DNA of 64,000 bases from Chloroflexota bacterium (GTDB lineage: Bacteria > Chloroflexota > Anaerolineae > UBA2200). A program made the translations under genes and the position numbers. How positions within the stretch are numbered: the first letter of the stretch is position 1; each line of letters begins with the position of its first letter. Below, piece by piece: positions 41,616 through 52,073 of the stretch. The stretch is taken from contig JACIWX010000001.1 in the NCBI GenBank assembly GCA_014360755.1, positions 62,001-126,000 of the forward strand, read 5' to 3'. The notes beneath the pieces are model-generated. The model saw only the letters and a program-made list of their open reading frames with translations. It was not told the origin of the DNA and searched no databases.

Positions 41616-41909
41616 TCACCTCCAGCCCAGGCGCCTCAATGCCTCATGCGTACCCTCTACTGCGCTGCGCAACCAGACAAATGGAGCCGCGATTCCCCCC
41701 ATAGCGCGCTGCGTAGCCCGTTGGATCTGCATAACCACCAAGCGGCTTTGGAGCAGCCATCTTTGCAAACGCATGGTGAGTGGTCGTATAGCCGGCACAA
41801 TCTTGTACAGTGCTAGCCCTGGTAACAAGATCAGCACAATCGCTTCTAGAGCGAGGAAAGTTAATGCGGCGTCACGCCATACGCTCAATTGGGTTGTATC
41901 CATGTCCAT
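41616..41909 (-). CDS. small hypothetical membrane protein (DUF948/YtxH-like form)
   Basis: The 97-aa protein has one N-terminal helix (residues about 14-36, ALTFLALEAIVLILLPGLALY). An amphipathic, basic C-terminal part follows that could lie along the membrane or form a coiled coil. The start codon lacks a clear ribosome-binding site; a second ATG lies two codons in. It is coupled to the next small gene (six-base spacing) and lies between nfnAB and glnS on the same strand. Confidence 0.55.
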   Translation of the reverse strand: MDMDTTQLSVWRDAALTFLALEAIVLILLPGLALYKIVPAIRPLTMRLQRWLLQSRLVVMQIQRATQRAMGGIAAPFVWLRSAVEGTHEALRRLGWR

Positions 41910-41938
41910 GCTACCCAGGTAGAATTAAGGTAAACCCG

Positions 41939-43621
<1,683 letters not shown>

Positions 43622-43774
43622 GCCATAACTCCTCACTTATGTTGTCTTTGATACTTTGTAATGATGCATGAAGCGCATTTGTTAGCCAAATTGCAGACGC
43701 TATGCTCATGCACTAGATGGGCATAGCACGGGAATTATAGCATGTTTTGGGGTCTTCGGCAAGCCTCGCGTGGG

Positions 43775-43976
43775 GAGAGTGTTGAAAATCTTGTCACCCT
43801 GAGCAAAGCGAAGAGCCTGCCCTGAGTATAACGAAGGGGTCTCGCGTAACTTTAGCCGTATTTTTCCAAGTACTGCGAGATACTTCATTTCCCCTTCGCT
43901 TTCCCTTCGCTTCGCTCAGAGCAAGGCTCAGGGCAAAGGTTCAGCATGACATTGGAAGGGCTTTTTCAACACCCTC
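43775..43976. mobile_element. MITE-like element, copy 3 (inverted, enlarged)
   Basis: The 202-bp element starts GAGAGTGTTGAAAA and ends TTTTCAACACCCTC (one mismatch). The interior is inverted relative to copies 1 and 2 and is about 48 bases longer, through a second CTTCGCT-rich stretch (43890-43940). Its flanks repeat: CGCGTGGG at 43767-43774 and again at 43976-43983. Confidence 0.82.
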
Positions 43977-44033
43977 GCGTGGGTATCCTCATGTAACAGA
44001 GTATGTCTATGCGGCTCACACTCAGCCCAGAGT

Positions 44034-44090
44034 CCCAAGTGCGCAGAGATGGCTCATTGCTAGTGGTGAGGCGTTCTCTGCGCACTTGGG
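44034..44090. repeat. long inverted repeat downstream of the secreted glycosidase-like gene
   Basis: CCCAAGTGCGCAGAGA (44034-44049) is repeated in perfect inversion at 44075-44090, with a 25-base centre that can pair further. It lies 16 bases past the stop codon of the minus-strand gene and may act as an RNA-stabilising or terminating hairpin. The rest of 43622-43774 and 43977-44033 shows nothing I can assign. Confidence 0.6.
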
Positions 44091-44106
44091 AGCGCGAGCG
44101 ATGCAG

Positions 44107-45960
44107 TTACTGGGAGGGACCCTCAAAGTAGGTGATGACCAGTTTAGGTCTGAGGTTCACGGAGGCGTTGTCAGCACTGACGAAGTCAAAGGTGCCGGTT
44201 TCGAACGGCGATGCGCCGCGCAGGAACAAGCCATGGTTGGCGAAATGGCCATTGAGCCAGTCCTGCACCAGCATAGTGACGTCAAAGGTGTACCATTTAC
44301 CAATGCCGTTGGTTAATCCCTTGCTGTCGGGCATGGCGGCGCGGTCGGTGGCGGTGTCGTTGCCCCCTGGGGCGCCCCAGGGGATACCAGATTCCGCCTG
44401 GTTCCAGGTGGCTTGGCATGCGCTCACCTTGCGGAGGACGCGGTACACTTCTAGGGAGATATTAGATCCGCCCCAGGCGGCGGCGTACACTTGGAGGGTA
44501 GCGCGAGTTACGATGGCATTGGCTGGGATGGGGGAGAGGTCGAAATGCAGCCAGGCAGTATATTGCTGGCGGTAGCCGACTTTGAACATGTTCAATGAGC
44601 AGTAGTTGCCCCCTGCTTCCTGTTGGTAGATGTAAGTGTCCTCACAACCTGTATACCCCTCGTTCCCCTGTTGCAGAATCACTGTTCGTTCGGTGGTAAC
44701 TGGTGTTACTGTTACACCGGGTTGAGGTGTGGGTGTGTTGGTCGCAATAGCGCTAGGGCTTGGTGTCCCCGTCTCGGTAGCAGTATGTGTTGCACTTGGG
44801 ATCTGCGTTGGCGTGGTACTGCTTATCGGTGTCGTCGTAGGCGTTGCGGCTGACGTTGGTATAGGAGTGGGTGTTTGCGTGCGGGTAGGGCTGATTTGTG
44901 GTGTGGGAGTATGGCTAGTGCTGGGCGTCGGAGTGGGATTGGCGACGAGGCGATAGGTAACAACCAGCCTGGGGCGCAGGGAGATGGACTCGGACTGAGC
45001 ACTGGTGAAGTAAAATATATCGCTGGACGAAGGCGAAGAGCCCCTCAGCATTATCCCATTGTTGGCTAGGCGGCCGCTTACCCAATCCTGGACGAGCGAT
45101 GTCAAGCGGAAACGATACCACTTGTTCACGCCTCGAGTGGTCAGGCTGCTATCAGGTGTAGCAGGACGGTCAGTTGTGGTATCATTGCCACCTGGCGATG
45201 CCCATGGGTTGCCAACGCTGGCTCGGTTCCAGGTTGCTTGACAGATATCCAAGCGACGCAAGATTCTATATGCCTCAAGGGTCATATCTGATCCACCCCA
45301 GCCTCCCGCATAGACTTCGAGGTAAGCCTCTGTCACCAAGGCATTCGCCGGGGTGGATGCCAGATCAAAATACAACAACGCGGCATATTGTTGTCGGTAA
45401 CCCACGCGAAACGAGTTCAACGAGCAGTAATTGGTGTCGGGGTTCCACTTGTGAATATAGGTGTCCTCAGAACCAGTGTAAGCGTTGGTTCCTCGCTGTA
45501 AAACAACAGTGATTTCGCTTCCGATGGATGCCGGCGATGGCGTTGGTGTGGCAGTCAGTGGGGCAGTGGGAGTTCGTGTAGCACTACCTGGTACTGTGTT
45601 CGTAGGGCAAATGCTTGGAGTGGGTGTTGGGCTAGTGCGGGGCATTGATGTAGGACTGCTTGCTAGGCAATACGTGATGACTAATCTAGGGTGTAACTCT
45701 ATGGCATCGGTCTGGGCGCTGGCAAAGTAAAACGCATCTGACAATACTGGCGACGTGCCACGCAGGAGCACTCCGTTGTTGCCCATGCTGCCTTCTAACC
45801 AAGAGCGTACGAGCCCTGTTACATCAAACGCGTACCATTTGCCTATGCCTTTTGTCTGCACGCTGCTTTCGGGCATCGCGCGCCGATCTGTGCTGAGGTC
45901 GCTGCAGCCCGGCTGCCCTACAGGTTGCCATTCGCGGCTTGGTTCCATGTGGCTTCGCAT
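44107..45960 (-). CDS. DNRLRE/CBM96-like repeat protein: downstream piece of a frameshifted secreted protein
   Basis: The piece continues the first DNRLRE-type domain from the upstream piece ([20 protein letters not shown]) and holds two further complete copies of about 185 residues, joined by long Thr/Pro linkers. Each copy contains [10 protein letters not shown]-type starts, [26 protein letters not shown] and a KWYxFxxTxLVQDW-type end. Such domains are linked to surface adhesion or carbohydrate binding. The first residues before about 45930 are read in the wrong frame; the true reading joins here from the piece at 45918-47930. Confidence 0.75.
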   Translation of the reverse strand: MRSHMEPSREWQPVGQPGCSDLSTDRRAMPESSVQTKGIGKWYAFDVTGLVRSWLEGSMGNNGVLLRGTSPVLSDAFYFASAQTDAIELHPRLVITYCLASSPTSMPRTSPTPTPSICPTNTVPGSATRTPTAPLTATPTPSPASIGSEITVVLQRGTNAYTGSEDTYIHKWNPDTNYCSLNSFRVGYRQQYAALLYFDLASTPANALVTEAYLEVYAGGWGGSDMTLEAYRILRRLDICQATWNRASVGNPWASPGGNDTTTDRPATPDSSLTTRGVNKWYRFRLTSLVQDWVSGRLANNGIMLRGSSPSSSDIFYFTSAQSESISLRPRLVVTYRLVANPTPTPSTSHTPTPQISPTRTQTPTPIPTSAATPTTTPISSTTPTQIPSATHTATETGTPSPSAIATNTPTPQPGVTVTPVTTERTVILQQGNEGYTGCEDTYIYQQEAGGNYCSLNMFKVGYRQQYTAWLHFDLSPIPANAIVTRATLQVYAAAWGGSNISLEVYRVLRKVSACQATWNQAESGIPWGAPGGNDTATDRAAMPDSKGLTNGIGKWYTFDVTMLVQDWLNGHFANHGLFLRGASPFETGTFDFVSADNASVNLRPKLVITYFEGPSQ

Positions 45961-47930
45961 GGCTTGGTATCGCGAAGGATGGCAAAAGCCTCAATAGTTG
46001 TGTCATAACCACTCCAACCGAATGCGTAGAGTTCTAATCGCGCGTTTGTGACAAGGGCATTGGCTGGGATAGGGCTTAGGTCAAAGCGCAAGATCGTGGC
46101 AATTTGTTGCTTTTGCCCGACTTTTAGCATTTTGTCTGTGCAGTAATTCTTCCCGGGCTCATAGCGATACATGTAGGTGTCTTCGGCCCCGGTGTAACCA
46201 TTTTGTCCCTGCTGCAAAATAATGGTGGTCTGCCACAGGGTAGGTGATGGGGTTGGCGTGGCTGTGCTGGTGGATGTAGGAGTACGAACAGGTGTCGGAG
46301 TCATGGTGCGAGCCACAGTGGCTGTGGGAAGCGGTGTAGGTGTGGCGGTGCGGATGGGTGTCATGGTTTTGGTGGGTGTTGGCATGCCTGTGGGAAACGG
46401 TGTGCCCTCACTAGCCACTGTGATACTGCCTACGGTGTACCTGCCGTTGCCATCCGCCAGTTCTGCATTTACCAGGCGGTAATAGTACCAACCGCTTTCC
46501 TCCGGCTGGGCGATATTTACCAGAGCGATGCGCAGGTCGTATTCCCCTGGCGGTACGGAGGGCGGGATACGGATTGAGTGTTCAATGCGCACAGGTTGCG
46601 CACAGTACCATTGTGTTGTGGGCACAATAGGGGTAAAGTTGTGCACAAACACTGGTAGGTTGGTAGGACGATGGACAAAGGCAATTTGGATGTCATAGGA
46701 GACGGGGATGTCCCGAATCCCCACCCGGCGTGCGCGCATCAACGGCACAGTACCACGGTTCACCCATTCGGTTGCAAAGACATATTCCTGCCCAGCGCTC
46801 ACGGTAGGTGGTGCTTCAATGCCCCTGAAGACGATTTGCGCGCCCAGGTAACGTGCTGCTAGCTCGCGGGCTTCCTGCCATTTGGCATCCGTGACATTAA
46901 AAAAGGTGTCTTGCAAGCAGAGATAACTGGAATGGTGATCCAATGCCAGTCGGATATAGTAATCAGGGTTATTGACGAAATCTACACTTGGAGCTGGTTC
47001 GTAGCCTACGCGTGTGGTAGCATTGTATGCTGCATAGATTTCATCTACTTTGCCTTGTCCGCCCAGACCATTGAACTTGAGCCAAACACGCATGCCATAT
47101 TTCTCCATGGCATAATCCACAACCGGCTTGCGCGCTGCTTCCCAACCGTATAGACCTGTACCCAGTTGTAAAACCACGGGAGTCTTGAGGAATCCGTGGG
47201 TGCGACTTCCGTCTTCCCATACGTACTCCTCTTCCAAATAGATGTCGATGATTTGCTTAACTGCTTCTACGAATCTGGCATCGGTATAGCCGGCTGCCAG
47301 CCAAGCAGCTTCATCCTGTTTTGCATTGCAAATGGTCATCTCTCCATAGCAACCACCAGCCATCATCACGATGGCTTCGACGGTTGGGTTGCCGTCATAG
47401 CGCGCGGCCATGGCGTGGACGACCCTTCGGAGCAATCTTTGATACGTCTCATTCCAAGGTACAGGGGTGCCCCCGCGTGAGCCAACCAGTTGGACCCCTG
47501 CCTCTACAGCCCATTGTGGGGTCATTCCTTCTGTAGTCAAAACCTGCAACCAAAGGCGCTTGCCGAGTTTGCGCGCCTTTTCGATGTCTGCATCTATTGC
47601 TCCCCAATAATACACGCCACTCTGAGGTTCGATGCTACACCAACCGCTTACCCGAGTGCTGGCGTCATAAGCCCAATTGACATAAGGAAGCGATACAATT
47701 TCTGGATCCACCCAGTGGCACTGTCCCAAGCCCTGCTCAGCATTAAGGACGATTTGATCTGGAAGCGTGGGATCTATCTGGAAAGGCGGTAACTTGCTCA
47801 CTACTTGCGCATAATGAGCCAGAACAACGGTTGTCCCTATCACTAGTGTTGCAAGGATGCCGATCATGAGCAACGTGATCTTTTTATTCAGTTGACGGAA
47901 GCATGGCAATAGCCAGCGTCTGCCCTTCAT
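45918..47930 (-). CDS. secreted TIM-barrel glycosidase-like protein with a C-terminal DNRLRE domain: upstream piece, frameshifted
   Basis: The 670-aa product starts with a signal anchor (residues about 19-38), then a TIM-barrel-like domain (about 55-350). It recalls GH42/beta-galactosidase-like folds (SGWCSIEPQSGVYYWG, AMAARYDGNPTVEAIVMMAGGCYGE). A beta-sandwich resembling the C-terminal part of DUF4832 proteins follows, then a Thr/Pro linker and the first part of a DNRLRE domain. It ends abruptly after [11 protein letters not shown]; comparison with the other copies shows one missing base near 45930. Start ATG 47930 follows AGGAGG. The family assignment of the barrel is tentative. Confidence 0.72.
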   Translation of the reverse strand: MKGRRWLLPCFRQLNKKITLLMIGILATLVIGTTVVLAHYAQVVSKLPPFQIDPTLPDQIVLNAEQGLGQCHWVDPEIVSLPYVNWAYDASTRVSGWCSIEPQSGVYYWGAIDADIEKARKLGKRLWLQVLTTEGMTPQWAVEAGVQLVGSRGGTPVPWNETYQRLLRRVVHAMAARYDGNPTVEAIVMMAGGCYGEMTICNAKQDEAAWLAAGYTDARFVEAVKQIIDIYLEEEYVWEDGSRTHGFLKTPVVLQLGTGLYGWEAARKPVVDYAMEKYGMRVWLKFNGLGGQGKVDEIYAAYNATTRVGYEPAPSVDFVNNPDYYIRLALDHHSSYLCLQDTFFNVTDAKWQEARELAARYLGAQIVFRGIEAPPTVSAGQEYVFATEWVNRGTVPLMRARRVGIRDIPVSYDIQIAFVHRPTNLPVFVHNFTPIVPTTQWYCAQPVRIEHSIRIPPSVPPGEYDLRIALVNIAQPEESGWYYYRLVNAELADGNGRYTVGSITVASEGTPFPTGMPTPTKTMTPIRTATPTPLPTATVARTMTPTPVRTPTSTSTATPTPSPTLWQTTIILQQGQNGYTGAEDTYMYRYEPGKNYCTDKMLKVGQKQQIATILRFDLSPIPANALVTNARLELYAFGWSGYDTTIEAFAILRDTKPCEATWNQAANGNL

Positions 47931-48214
47931 TGATTGTTACCTCCTAGTTTGTTCTGCGTGGGGCAAAGGCGCTCGTTTTCTCGGTGTCCAGTTGTCTTCA
48001 TAGGATATGACGCAGACACGTTTCATTGGTTACGATTTAGTTACAAAAAGTGAGCATATGTAGGCAAGTCGCTAGGCATTAGCCATCAACGCATTGACCG
48101 TGAATGCTGGCGAAGCGCATTCGTTTATTCGTGTTCCATATACGTTGATATCCATCCATTGCACCACAGGTTATGCCTGTTCCAAGGCTGGATTGTGCTA
48201 GGATCGCAGCGACA

Positions 48215-48243
48215 TTGACCATCTCTGGCAGCCGTTGTAAAAT
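48215..48243 (+). promoter_or_regulatory. promoter of the pseudouridine synthase gene
   Basis: TTGACC (48215-48220) and TAAAAT (48238-48243) are separated by 17 bases. The rest of the 363-base gap 47931-48293 holds no gene I can support. Confidence 0.65.
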
Positions 48244-48293
48244 AAGTCGCAGCGTTCGGTTTCTATCATAGACGCATTGCGATAGATTATCTT

Positions 48294-49046
48294 ATGAGGC
48301 AGGCAAAATCTACTGTGGAGCGTTTGCATAAAGTTCTGGCTAGAGCGGGAGTGGCTTCGCGTCGTAAATGCGAAGAGTTGATTGCAGCAGGGAGAGTGAA
48401 GGTAAATGGAGAAGTGGTCTCCACATTGGGAAGCAAGGTGGACCCCGATCGTGATTCCATTGAAGTAGATGGCAAACCGATTACTCTGTCCCATAAGCGC
48501 ACTTATCTGATGCTTCACAAGCCCGTGGGGTACGTTTGTACTGTCCAAGATCCACAAGGGCGCCCCACAATTATGGATTTGATCCCGCTCAAGGAACGTC
48601 TTTACCCGGTGGGGCGGTTAGACAAGGACAGCGAAGGCCTGGTACTTTTGACTGATGATGGGGAGTTGGCACACCGGCTTACCCATCCGAGCCATGAGCA
48701 TGAGAAGGAATATCATGTGTTGGTGGAGGGGCAGCCTGATGTGAATGCCCTACAACATTTACGCGAAGGCGTGGTCTTGAATGATGGCTTCACCTGGCCA
48801 GCGGATGTAACAGTGCTGAAGCAGAATGCTGAGGGCACTTGGTTGCGCTTTGTCATCCATGAAGGGCGCAAGCGACAGTTACGCCGCATGTGCCAAGCGA
48901 TAGGTCATCCTGTACGCAGATTGATACGCGTGCGGATAGGACCTCTGCGCCTAGGCGACTTGCCGCCAGGCCAATATCGTCCATTGACAGAGGAGGAACG
49001 CCTTCTACTCAGACGAACGGTCGGATTGCCTGATGAGCCAGAGTGA
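48294..49046 (+). CDS. rluB: 23S rRNA pseudouridine synthase, RsuA/RluB family
   Basis: The 250-aa enzyme isomerises a uridine in rRNA. An N-terminal S4 RNA-binding domain (ERLHKVLARAGVASRRKCEELIAAGRVKVNGEVV, residues about 6-40) is followed by the catalytic domain. There YPVGRLDKDSEGLVLLTDDGEL holds the catalytic Asp near residue 107. The motif HEGRKRQLRRMCQAIGHPVRRLIRVRIG ends the core. RluB is the most likely member; RsuA or RluE cannot be excluded. The ATG has a weak ribosome-binding site. Confidence 0.88.
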   Translation: MRQAKSTVERLHKVLARAGVASRRKCEELIAAGRVKVNGEVVSTLGSKVDPDRDSIEVDGKPITLSHKRTYLMLHKPVGYVCTVQDPQGRPTIMDLIPLKERLYPVGRLDKDSEGLVLLTDDGELAHRLTHPSHEHEKEYHVLVEGQPDVNALQHLREGVVLNDGFTWPADVTVLKQNAEGTWLRFVIHEGRKRQLRRMCQAIGHPVRRLIRVRIGPLRLGDLPPGQYRPLTEEERLLLRRTVGLPDEPE

Positions 49047-49173
49047 AGACATTCTTCACGGTTTTCTCTCAACTGGGAATCCTGCGCTGTGAGAGCGATG
49101 CAGGGCTTGATGGGGAGTAAACGCACTGTTTGCACTTGAACGGTGTTATCAACATAGAATAGAGGAGTTTGGA

Positions 49174-49860
49174 TTGCCGTATCCTGATATGATTGCCATA
49201 GATGGCCCGGCAGCCGCGGGTAAAAGCACGATTGGGGAACTGCTGGCTAAAGAGCTAGGCTATTTGTATTTTGACACAGGTGTGATGTATCGCGCCGTAA
49301 CCTGGGCAGCCTTGCAACAAGGCATTGACACGGCGGATGAGGAAAGAGTTACCGCATTAGCAGAGCAGGTTCACATTGAAGTCATCCAGCCAACCGTAGC
49401 GGATGGGAGACAGTACACGGTTTATGTAGATGGACAAGATGTAACTTGGGACCTGCGCCGTCCAGAGATAGACCAGCATGTGTCGCCAGTGTCTGCGTAT
49501 CCGGGTGTGCGCGCCGCACTCACGATCCAACAGCGCCGCATTGGCCAGAGGGGGAAAATAGTTATGGTGGGGCGTGATATTGGCACTGTGGTGCTGCCCG
49601 AGGCTCCGCTGAAAATCTACCTGGACGCCACCGTTGAGGAACGCGCCAGGCGGCGCCATTTGGAGAACCTGCGACGTGGCCAGAAATCTTCGTACGAGGA
49701 GATTCTGCGTGCCATGCGCAGGCGTGACAAAATAGACAGCGAACGCGATGTAGCACCTTTACGGCCTGCAGCCGATGCGGTGGTTATTGATACAACTCAC
49801 TTGAGTATTGCCCAGGTGATGGAACTGGTGTGGAAACTCATTCGGGAAAGGGATTCGTAA
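49174..49860 (+). CDS. cmk: cytidylate kinase
   Basis: The 228-aa enzyme phosphorylates CMP and dCMP. P-loop GPAAAGKST lies near residues 11-19, followed by LGYLYFDTGVMYRAVT (CMP-binding), GRDIGTVVLPEAPLKIYLDATVEERARRR (LID region) and ending with RDKIDSERDVAPLRPA. Start TTG 49174 has GAGGAG six bases upstream; an ATG five codons in lacks one. It heads a tight cluster with plsC and the DUF512 gene. Confidence 0.95.
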   Translation: MPYPDMIAIDGPAAAGKSTIGELLAKELGYLYFDTGVMYRAVTWAALQQGIDTADEERVTALAEQVHIEVIQPTVADGRQYTVYVDGQDVTWDLRRPEIDQHVSPVSAYPGVRAALTIQQRRIGQRGKIVMVGRDIGTVVLPEAPLKIYLDATVEERARRRHLENLRRGQKSSYEEILRAMRRRDKIDSERDVAPLRPAADAVVIDTTHLSIAQVMELVWKLIRERDS

Positions 49861-49872
49861 TAGGAGGGCGGT

Positions 49873-50559
49873 GTGTTCCGGCGTATTGCTGATTTTGTTC
49901 TGCGTATCCTCTTCCATGTAGTGTTCAAAATCGAAATCAACGGTATTGACCACGTCCCTAAGCAGGGACCTTTCATCGCGATGATGAACCACATCTATTT
50001 CCTTGACCCGGTTCTCGTCAGTGCCCTGTCCCCGCGGCTCATTATCATTATGTCCAAAATAGAAAATTATCGCAATCCACTTTTCGCGCTGATCATGCGC
50101 TTATACGGCACTTTCCCTGTGCGGCGTGGTGAGTTGGACATGAGTGCGATTCGCACCTCTCTCCAAGTGCTGGAGCAAGGGCATGGTTTGCTAATGGCTC
50201 CAGAGGGAACACGCAGCCGTACTCATACATTGCAAGAGGGCCGTGATGGCATGGCATGGCTTGCCCTGCGCACGAATGTACCGATTGTGCCAGTGGCGCT
50301 CAGTGGTCAGGAGCAGATGGGATATTATCTGAGGCGTCTGCGTCGCACTCCTCTGCGGGTAGTCTTTGGCGAGCCATTCCGTTTCCGTCCCGTGGAAGGC
50401 GCGCAACGCCGTACGCTGCTGCATCACATGACCAATGAAGCGATGTATCGCCTTGCCGCGTTATTACCGCCCGCTTACCGGGGTGTCTATAGCGATCTAG
50501 AAAAGGCGACGCAGCGACTCATTGTTTCAAATCATGCTGAGCAAGGGCAGCTCTCATGA
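49873..50559 (+). CDS. plsC: 1-acyl-sn-glycerol-3-phosphate acyltransferase
   Basis: The 228-aa membrane-associated enzyme makes phosphatidic acid. The catalytic NHxxxxD motif is NHIYFLD with His40 and Asp45, and the glycerol-phosphate-binding motif is APEGTRSR near residues 113-120. An N-terminal hydrophobic helix anchors it. Start GTG 49873 follows GGAGG by five bases. It begins 12 bases after cmk and overlaps the next gene by four bases (ATGA). The cmk-plsC pairing is common in bacteria. Confidence 0.92.
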   Translation: MFRRIADFVLRILFHVVFKIEINGIDHVPKQGPFIAMMNHIYFLDPVLVSALSPRLIIIMSKIENYRNPLFALIMRLYGTFPVRRGELDMSAIRTSLQVLEQGHGLLMAPEGTRSRTHTLQEGRDGMAWLALRTNVPIVPVALSGQEQMGYYLRRLRRTPLRVVFGEPFRFRPVEGAQRRTLLHHMTNEAMYRLAALLPPAYRGVYSDLEKATQRLIVSNHAEQGQLS

Positions 50560-51848
50560 GGCATTCTGGCGGTGGCCGAATAGCGCGCGTTGTGCCAGGT
50601 AGCTTAGCAGAAGCAGCGGGCTTGCGCCCGGGAGATGTACTTCTTTCCATTAATGGCCATATCCTTCGGGATGTGATTGATTACCGTTTTTACAGCGCGG
50701 AGGAATTCTTGGAACTCGTTGTAGAGCGTAACGGCGCGCCCTTGACCCTTACCGTTGAGCGGGAATATGGCGAAGATCTTGGCTTGGAGTTCATTGCTCC
50801 CACCTTCGATGGCATTCGCCGATGCCGAAACCAATGCGATTTCTGTTTCATCAACCAGATGCCCCCTGGCTTACGCAAGAGCCTTTACATTAAGGATGAC
50901 GATTACCGCTATTCCTTTCTCTTCGGCAATTTTATCACCTTGACAAACCTCGAAGAGCAAGACTGGGCGCGTATTGCCGAACAGAGATTAAGCCCGTTAT
51001 ATGTCTCGGTACACGCTACAGATCGCAAACTTAGAGCGCGCCTTTTGGGCGTGCCCGTCGTACCGGATATCTTGGCCCAAATCCAAAGGTTGGGCGACAT
51101 GGGTATTGAGGTCCATGCCCAGATCGTAGTGGTGCCTGGGCTCAACGACGGTGCAGCGCTTGAGCGCACAGTACAAGATCTGGCTGGTCTCTACCCTACA
51201 ATCTGTTCCATCGGTGTGGTTCCGGTGGGCATTACGCGGTATCATTCTAGTGGCTTACGCCCTGTAACCTCGCAGGAGGCAAAGCGCATCGTAGCGCAAA
51301 TTAGGGCGTGGCAGTACAGTTATCGACAGCAGCGTGGCATCGCTCTGGTTTATGCTGCTGATGAGTTGTATCTCATGGCCGGCTTGCGCCTTCCCTCGGC
51401 GAAGGCTTATGATGGGTTCCCGCAATTGGCGAATGGCATCGGGCTCACGCGACAGTTGCTCGACGATTGGAGACGGGTAAAACGGCGAGGGCGGATTCAG
51501 TGGGCTCATCGTAGAACAACCTTTGCCTGTGGTACGCTGATTGCTCCTATATTACAGGCTATTGCCAGGGAGTTGACCAGCTTGACCGATGCCGATGTTG
51601 ACGTAGTGAGCGTGCCCAATCAGTTCTTCGGTCCAACCGTTACTGTTTCTGGCTTATTGGTAGCAGCAGATGTTATAGAGGCTTTACGTGGCAGAATCAC
51701 GGGGGATTTGATAGTTTTGCCCGCTAGTATGTTCGATGCTAGCGGCCAAGTTACATTGGACGATTATCGGCAGCAGGACATTGAGAGGGAGCTCGGGGTG
51801 CGTGTAGCAGTAGCGGACAGACTGAGCGAGGTTTTATCCCTTTCATGA
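50556..51848 (+). CDS. DUF512 protein: PDZ domain plus radical-SAM-like barrel
   Basis: The 430-aa protein starts with a PDZ-like domain (residues about 5-70, VVPGSLAEAAGLRPGDVLLSING). A radical-SAM-type Cys motif follows, CRNQCDFCF (near 90-98), then a barrel with DDYRYSFLFGNFITLTNL and VSVHATDRKLRARLLG. The C-terminal DUF512 region ends near 425. The CxxxCxxC set suggests a 4Fe-4S cluster that may cleave SAM. The substrate is unknown; members are often near der or plsC. It overlaps plsC by four bases. Confidence 0.85.
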   Translation: MRHSGGGRIARVVPGSLAEAAGLRPGDVLLSINGHILRDVIDYRFYSAEEFLELVVERNGAPLTLTVEREYGEDLGLEFIAPTFDGIRRCRNQCDFCFINQMPPGLRKSLYIKDDDYRYSFLFGNFITLTNLEEQDWARIAEQRLSPLYVSVHATDRKLRARLLGVPVVPDILAQIQRLGDMGIEVHAQIVVVPGLNDGAALERTVQDLAGLYPTICSIGVVPVGITRYHSSGLRPVTSQEAKRIVAQIRAWQYSYRQQRGIALVYAADELYLMAGLRLPSAKAYDGFPQLANGIGLTRQLLDDWRRVKRRGRIQWAHRRTTFACGTLIAPILQAIARELTSLTDADVDVVSVPNQFFGPTVTVSGLLVAADVIEALRGRITGDLIVLPASMFDASGQVTLDDYRQQDIERELGVRVAVADRLSEVLSLS

Positions 51849-51850
51849 GA

Positions 51851-51877
51851 AAGCGCCTTCCCATGCGGAAGGCGCTT
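51851..51877. terminator. 11-bp perfect hairpin between the DUF512 gene and tRNA-Ser
   Basis: AAGCGCCTTCC (51851-51861) and GGAAGGCGCTT (51867-51877) form a perfect stem over a five-base loop. On the minus strand TTTCTC follows, so it can terminate tRNA-Ser. It also lies two bases past the stop of the plus-strand gene. Confidence 0.75.
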
Positions 51878-51888
51878 CGCTGTTCCAG

Positions 51889-51973
51889 CGGAGAGGGTGG
51901 GATTTGAACCCACGGGGCTTGCGCCCACGCGATTTCGAGTCGCGCGCACTAGACCGGACTATGCGACCTCTCC
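51889..51973 (-). tRNA. tRNA-Ser (anticodon CGA)
   Basis: On the minus strand an 85-nt type-II cloverleaf is clear. It has acceptor GGAGAGG/CCTCTCC, D stem GCAT/GTGC, anticodon stem CGCGA/TCGCG with loop CTCGAAA (anticodon CGA), and a long variable arm (GGGC GCAA GCCC). The T arm is GTGGG-TTCAAAT-CCCAC and the discriminator base is G. CCA is not encoded. Confidence 0.95.
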
Positions 51974-51991
51974 GTGAATCGGAGTATTCAT

Positions 51992-52019
51992 ATTATAATG
52001 TCAGCCAGCCAGGTGGCAA
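51992..52019 (-). promoter_or_regulatory. promoter of tRNA-Ser
   Basis: On the minus strand TTGCCA (52019-52014) and a perfect TATAAT (51997-51992) are separated by 16 bases, 18 bases before the tRNA 5' end. Confidence 0.7.
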
Positions 52020-52073
52020 AATCAGAGCGGTTGGCTGTAGGCAATTTCAATGAAGCAAAACATGGAGGCATTG

